Shown here in pieces: positions 6,962-10,075 of a stretch of DNA of 10,075 nt (positions within the stretch are counted from its first letter, which is position 1; each line of letters opens with the position of its first letter). Location of the stretch: NCBI GenBank assembly GCA_016931365.1, contig JAFGEY010000180.1:1-10075 (forward strand), written 5' to 3'. Below the pieces are notes generated by a model that had not been told where the DNA came from, did no database searches, and worked only from the letters and a program-made list of their open reading frames with translations. The position numbers and the translations under genes were made by a program. The stretch is from Anaerolineae bacterium (GTDB lineage: Bacteria > Chloroflexota > Anaerolineae > JAFGEY01).

Positions 6962-8339
6962 ATATTTGTCTTGACTTCCAGTGTCCCTGGCGATAGCGCC
7001 ACACCATCAGCGCTGCCTGTACAAACCATCCGATCACCAGAGCAACCCAGATGCCATTCACGCCGAGGCCGAATATCCGGGGGAGTAAATAGGCCAGCGG
7101 TATCTGGAGGAGCCACAGCGCAACCATGTTGATGATCATCGGCGACGTCGTATCACCGGCGCCGCCTTGTGCCGCATCGAAAACGCTGTTGAGCGCAAGG
7201 GCCAGATAGCCCAGGCTGAGAATGCGGATGATCTGCACACCGACAGATATGCTTCCTGCGTCATCGCTGAACAGGGCCATCACTTGCGGGGCGAGCAGAA
7301 CCGTTCCGCCCAACACGATGATCATCATACCGATCACCATGCGTGCGATCAGGCTCACGGCCCGCTCGGCGCGCTGTGGCTGGCTCGCGCCGAGATTCTG
7401 CCCGACCATCGCCGGCGCGACAGAGGCAAAGCCCATGCTCGGCGTCTGGACAAACCTGGCGATCCGTTGGACAATCGTCCAGGCGGCAAGCGTCGTCGCG
7501 CCATAGGAGGAAATGAGGCGTGTCAGCAGGGAATTGGCCAGGTTGGGCGTGCCGCGCTGGACGACGGCCGGAAGCGCAATCCGCAGGATGCGCTTCATCA
7601 TCTGGAAATCCAGCCGCAGATTGTGCACATCGATGCGCACCGGCGCCTGCCCCCCAAGCAGCACGCCCAATCCCAACAACATACTGACGACGTTGGAACC
7701 CACCAACGCCAGCGCCGCGCCTTCCAACCCGATCCATTTCACCAGCAGTGGCTCTGCAATGAGTATCGTCACCATCCCCCACAGCCTCATCGTCAGGCCG
7801 ACCCCCGGCGCTCCGGCAGCGTTGAGCATACCACTGACGCTGGGTACCATCTCCATCGCGATCAGGCCGGCAAAGAGGATGCGGGCATAGCGCACGGCGA
7901 GGGGCAGCACATCGGCATCCGCGCCAGCAAGTCGCATCAGTGGTTCGGCGAAAACGACGCCGATGATGCCCAGGCTGCCGGAGGACACGAGCATCAGAAT
8001 GATGGCTTGCAGCACAGCCAGGTTTGCACGATCCATATCCTTGGCTCCGACATAGCGCGCCACCACCGCGCCGCTGCCGCCGCTCAGGGCCATCAGCACG
8101 CTGATCATTGTAAAGCGCGTCGAGCTTGCCAACCCGGCAGCGGCTTGGGCTCCAGAACCAAGCCGGCCCAACCAGATTCCATCGTACAGGTCGGGGACCA
8201 TAAACAGCAGTTGGCTCAACAGAATGGGCCACGCCAGATACCAGATATTGTGTGCCAGGCTTCCCCGGGTGACATCATACCGACTGGCAGGCCTGGCGCC
8301 TGACCGCAGCAATGCTTTGAGCATCGAGTTCTCTTTCAC
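6960..8339 (-). CDS. MATE family multidrug/toxin efflux transporter
   Basis: This 459-residue inner-membrane exporter of the MATE family (MATE/NorM/DinF group) uses an ion gradient to push organic compounds out of the cell. About twelve hydrophobic segments can be read in two similar halves. The first half opens with GSLAHNIWYLAWPILLSQLL and holds the motif SGAVVARYVGAKDMDRAN at about 89-106. The second half holds its counterpart VAPAMVGQNLGASQPQRAERA at about 307-327. Both are typical of the family. The short N-terminus is basic, as expected on the cytoplasmic side. The start given is GTG at 8339, which overlaps the stop of the NTF2-like gene as GTGA. An ATG at 8324 with AAAGAG 6 nt upstream is an equal alternative that gives 454 residues. 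The substrate cannot be read, but the neighbouring modifying enzymes suggest a small organic compound. Confidence 0.92.
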   Translation of the reverse strand: MKENSMLKALLRSGARPASRYDVTRGSLAHNIWYLAWPILLSQLLFMVPDLYDGIWLGRLGSGAQAAAGLASSTRFTMISVLMALSGGSGAVVARYVGAKDMDRANLAVLQAIILMLVSSGSLGIIGVVFAEPLMRLAGADADVLPLAVRYARILFAGLIAMEMVPSVSGMLNAAGAPGVGLTMRLWGMVTILIAEPLLVKWIGLEGAALALVGSNVVSMLLGLGVLLGGQAPVRIDVHNLRLDFQMMKRILRIALPAVVQRGTPNLANSLLTRLISSYGATTLAAWTIVQRIARFVQTPSMGFASVAPAMVGQNLGASQPQRAERAVSLIARMVIGMMIIVLGGTVLLAPQVMALFSDDAGSISVGVQIIRILSLGYLALALNSVFDAAQGGAGDTTSPMIINMVALWLLQIPLAYLLPRIFGLGVNGIWVALVIGWFVQAALMVWRYRQGHWKSRQI

Positions 8340-9274
8340 GCTGTTATCTCTGAACCGTATTCGTCTTCCCAGCCGCTCTTGACACCATAGGGCAGCAGGC
8401 AGCCATTCGCTTCGATCTCGTGAATCTGGCCGCCGCTGATCTTGAAAATCTCGCCGGCCTGCAAGTTGATCGGCCCGAATGGTATCGGAATCGTGTCCAC
8501 GCCGGGCACGCCGACGATTTTGATCGTCCGCACGTTCCCCCGATGGACGAACACAGGAAAGCCGTACACTAGCCCCAGTTCTTCGTCCACAATAATCAGC
8601 CGTCGCGGCCGGATGCGCGTGATGTAGCTGAGATTGCGGCAGCTCATCTGATCTCTGACGCCGAGCGCATCAATCCTGGCCATGGCCAGCCTGACTTGCT
8701 CGCTTTCTGACGGGCCGAAAGATGCAGGATTGGGCGGTTTGTTGGTGGTAGTTTGCTTGCCGTTCTCGTGGCGCACGCTGTCACCCGCAAAGGGTGCGAC
8801 ATCGCCGTTGCATTGTTCGATAGAGTCAAAATACGAATCGGCGATGCGCAGCATGTCCTTGCGCGAGACTCGTTCCGCTGGGGAAACCGGCTGCACAAAG
8901 CCAGATCTTGGCTCTACCAGATTAGCCATCGCTGACTCGTTCAGGAAACGGGCCACGACGTGTTCGATCTCGGTAATTTTCTGTCCCACGATCTTGAGGC
9001 GAAGGGCGAGCAGGACGGGTCTGCCAAACTCTTTGAGCACACCAAAAAAGCCTGCCTGCCCGGCCACGACGTCCAGGGCGTAAATCTTGAATGTGGTCGG
9101 CCCCTCTGACGCGCCGACCCACAACCCATCGCCTATCGGGATGGTTGCAGTGTCCTCGGTGTACTTGACCGTCTCTGCCAGAGGCAGGCGCGAGGGGTCA
9201 TGTGCCACCATAGCCGCAAGATAATTGTCTACAAAGGCTTGCAGGCAAGCTCGATCACATAGATCTGTTTGCAT
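8336..9274 (-). CDS. Tandem NTF2-like protein (DUF8021-like), function unknown
   Basis: This 312-residue protein appears to contain two SnoaL/NTF2-like units. The first (about 6-115) reads RACLQAFVDNYLAAMVAHDP, then LAETVKYTED, IGDGLW, and closes with ALRLKIVGQKITEIEHVVAR. The second (about 138-300) begins RKDMLRIADSYFDSIEQCNG, has FAGDSVRHENG, and closes with AGEIFKISGGQIHEIEANGC. The two closing strands and opening helices align with each other, which suggests an internal duplication. The first half resembles the DUF8021 family, best known from fungi. NTF2-like domains bind small hydrophobic ligands and in some cases act as isomerases, cyclases or dehydratases; no catalytic residue can be assigned here. 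There is no signal peptide or membrane segment. The ATG at 9274 has a strong GGAGG (9281-9285) 6 nt upstream. It is the first gene of the five-gene run and overlaps the MATE gene by 4 nt if the GTG start is used. Confidence 0.8.
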   Translation of the reverse strand: MQTDLCDRACLQAFVDNYLAAMVAHDPSRLPLAETVKYTEDTATIPIGDGLWVGASEGPTTFKIYALDVVAGQAGFFGVLKEFGRPVLLALRLKIVGQKITEIEHVVARFLNESAMANLVEPRSGFVQPVSPAERVSRKDMLRIADSYFDSIEQCNGDVAPFAGDSVRHENGKQTTTNKPPNPASFGPSESEQVRLAMARIDALGVRDQMSCRNLSYITRIRPRRLIIVDEELGLVYGFPVFVHRGNVRTIKIVGVPGVDTIPIPFGPINLQAGEIFKISGGQIHEIEANGCLLPYGVKSGWEDEYGSEITA

Positions 9275-9308
9275 TGTGTTCCTCCACTTCTTGATGAATC
9301 GGATTTAT

Positions 9309-9324
9309 TTTTTCGCACGAAAAA
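9309..9324. repeat. Palindrome overlapping the candidate -10 box
   Basis: TTTTTCG and CGAAAAA form perfect 7-base arms around a central CA. The palindrome covers part of the candidate -10 box and the expected transcription start, where a repressor would bind. A hairpin in RNA is possible but weak because most pairs are A-T. Confidence 0.4.
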
Positions 9325-9349
9325 TATGATAAAAATACATAGAAATCAA
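9321..9349 (-). promoter_or_regulatory. Candidate sigma70-type promoter for the five-gene operon
   Basis: On the minus strand TTGATT (9344-9349) and TATTTT (9321-9326) are separated by exactly 17 nt. Each matches four of six consensus positions. The site lies in a very AT-rich stretch about 47-75 nt before the ATG of the NTF2-like gene and ahead of a strong ribosome binding site. AT-richness alone raises the chance of such matches, so this is a moderate call. Confidence 0.4.
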
Positions 9350-9372
9350 TCTTGCTCTTTTGTGATTTCTAT
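9339..9372 (-). terminator. Inverted repeat just after the kinase stop, possible weak terminator
   Basis: ATAGAAATCA (9339-9348) and TGATTTCTAT (9363-9372) form perfect 10-base arms with a 14-nt loop, starting 2 nt after the kinase stop codon. On the minus strand the stem is followed by GTATTTTTATC, a short T-rich tract. The stem has only two G-C pairs, so as a rho-independent terminator it would be weak. Because its distal arm also overlaps the candidate -35 box, it may instead be an operator or serve both roles. Confidence 0.4.
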
Positions 9373-9374
9373 CG

Positions 9375-10075
9375 TCATTTGCTGTACTCATCCTTCCATG
9401 TCTTGAACCAGCTCAAGTGTCTATCCAAGTACTCATCGTTGATCCAATTGATCCCTATCTGCGGCGACCAGTAGCGCATGGTGATTCCCATCAATTCCAG
9501 GTGCCGGATGGGCAGGCAGAGTTGCGCGACAAGGAGCTCGTTCTGGCTCAAGTGACGTTCCTCGTGATACCCTCTCACAAATGCCTCCCAAAACTGGTCT
9601 TTCTTGCGCCTGGTTTCCTGGCTCAAGTCCAGCCAGTCATAGCTCACGTGGTAAACCCCGATATCAATTGCCCGCCAGCCATATCCGCAGCTATCAAAAT
9701 CAAACAACGCAAGCCGGCCGCGCCGGTCAAAACGCGCATTTCCAGTGTGCATATCTCCGTGACACAAACCGTACTCCGGATTTGCTTTGGATGCCCTGCT
9801 GTGCAGCTCGGCGATCAGATCGCTGCCCAGGCCTTTAAGATAATTCAGGTCGCTCGTCCGGTGCGGGAAAAAAGAGGCGATGCAGTGCAGTGGCTCCTTA
9901 ACAAGATACTGCTCATCGAGATGCCGCCGTTTATATAGTTTACCCTGCCGGCTCAACCGGTCGGCGCATTGGTGCAGTCGCCCTGCCAACTGCCCAAAGC
10001 GGCGACTGTGTTCCAGGTTTGTCTCTTGGGGCGCATCGCCGGTAAGTGCGTCGAACAGCAGGGCATACCTTGTTC
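9375..10075 (-). CDS. APH/homoserine-kinase-type phosphotransferase, 5' end cut by window edge
   Basis: The frame is open from the right edge to the TGA at 9375, giving 232 visible C-terminal residues; the N-terminal lobe is missing. The visible part begins RYALLFDALTGDAPQETN, typical of the hinge region of the aminoglycoside phosphotransferase (APH)/homoserine kinase type II/RdoA superfamily. The catalytic loop LCHGDMHTGNARF follows, at about visible residues 103-115, with catalytic Asp107 and Asn112. The metal-binding motif LALFDFDSCGYGWRAIDIG (about 121-139) comes next. The family transfers phosphate from ATP to a hydroxyl of a small molecule or protein. A TTG at 9989 lies in frame but is an internal Leu codon, not a start. 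It lies 100 nt before the NTF2-like gene with a possible weak terminator between, so it may be a separate transcript. Aminoglycoside resistance should not be assumed. Confidence 0.85.
   Translation of the reverse strand, partial: TRYALLFDALTGDAPQETNLEHSRRFGQLAGRLHQCADRLSRQGKLYKRRHLDEQYLVKEPLHCIASFFPHRTSDLNYLKGLGSDLIAELHSRASKANPEYGLCHGDMHTGNARFDRRGRLALFDFDSCGYGWRAIDIGVYHVSYDWLDLSQETRRKKDQFWEAFVRGYHEERHLSQNELLVAQLCLPIRHLELMGITMRYWSPQIGINWINDEYLDRHLSWFKTWKDEYSK

Noticed and set aside
7167..8303. 378-codon open frame on the plus strand
   Set aside because: It is antisense to the MATE transporter; the product is a His/Gln/Arg-rich composition with no known motif.
9375..10075. Calling the kinase an aminoglycoside resistance gene
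   Set aside because: The HGDMHTGN and DFD motifs are shared by homoserine kinases, RdoA-type protein kinases and choline kinases; the N-terminal lobe is missing and nothing shows the substrate.

Overview
The window is about 10 kb of bacterial DNA with GC content in the high fifties by eye. All eight complete genes and one gene cut by the right edge lie on the minus strand, so transcription runs from right to left. Gene density, GTG/ATG starts with clear purine-rich ribosome binding sites, and 4-nt stop/start overlaps are typical of bacteria. The protein types (a soluble GH3 glycosidase with an EF-hand-like loop, a DUF362 protein, a type-B carboxylesterase and a tandem NTF2-like protein) would suit a soil or sediment Chloroflexota bacterium or a similar group. 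That taxonomic call is inference only.

Layout in order of transcription: an APH/HSK-type small-molecule kinase, cut by the right edge (9375-10075). Next is an AT-rich gap with inverted repeats and a plausible promoter (9275-9374). Then comes a tight run of five genes: a tandem NTF2-like (DUF8021-like) protein (8336-9274), a MATE efflux pump (6960-8339), a GH3 beta-glycosidase (5076-6947), a CDA/blasticidin-S-deaminase-like zinc deaminase (4564-4974) and an aldo/keto reductase (3600-4532). After a 124-nt gap comes a translationally coupled pair, a stand-alone GyrI-like effector-binding protein (2966-3475) and a DUF362 protein (1860-2969). After a further 139-nt gap with short palindromes comes a type-B carboxylesterase (140-1720). 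No complete gene can be supported in bases 1-139.

How the genes may work together: a kinase, an efflux pump, a glycosidase, a base/nucleoside-type deaminase, an aldo/keto reductase, a GyrI-like small-molecule binder and an esterase are all enzymes or carriers that modify, bind or export small molecules. None of the visible full-length proteins has an evident signal peptide, so the chemistry would be in the cytoplasm with export through the MATE pump. The best reading is an accessory locus for handling xenobiotics or a specialised metabolite. This is a hypothesis from gene content; no substrate can be read from the sequence. There are no RNA genes, insertion sequences, CRISPR arrays or phage genes in the window.
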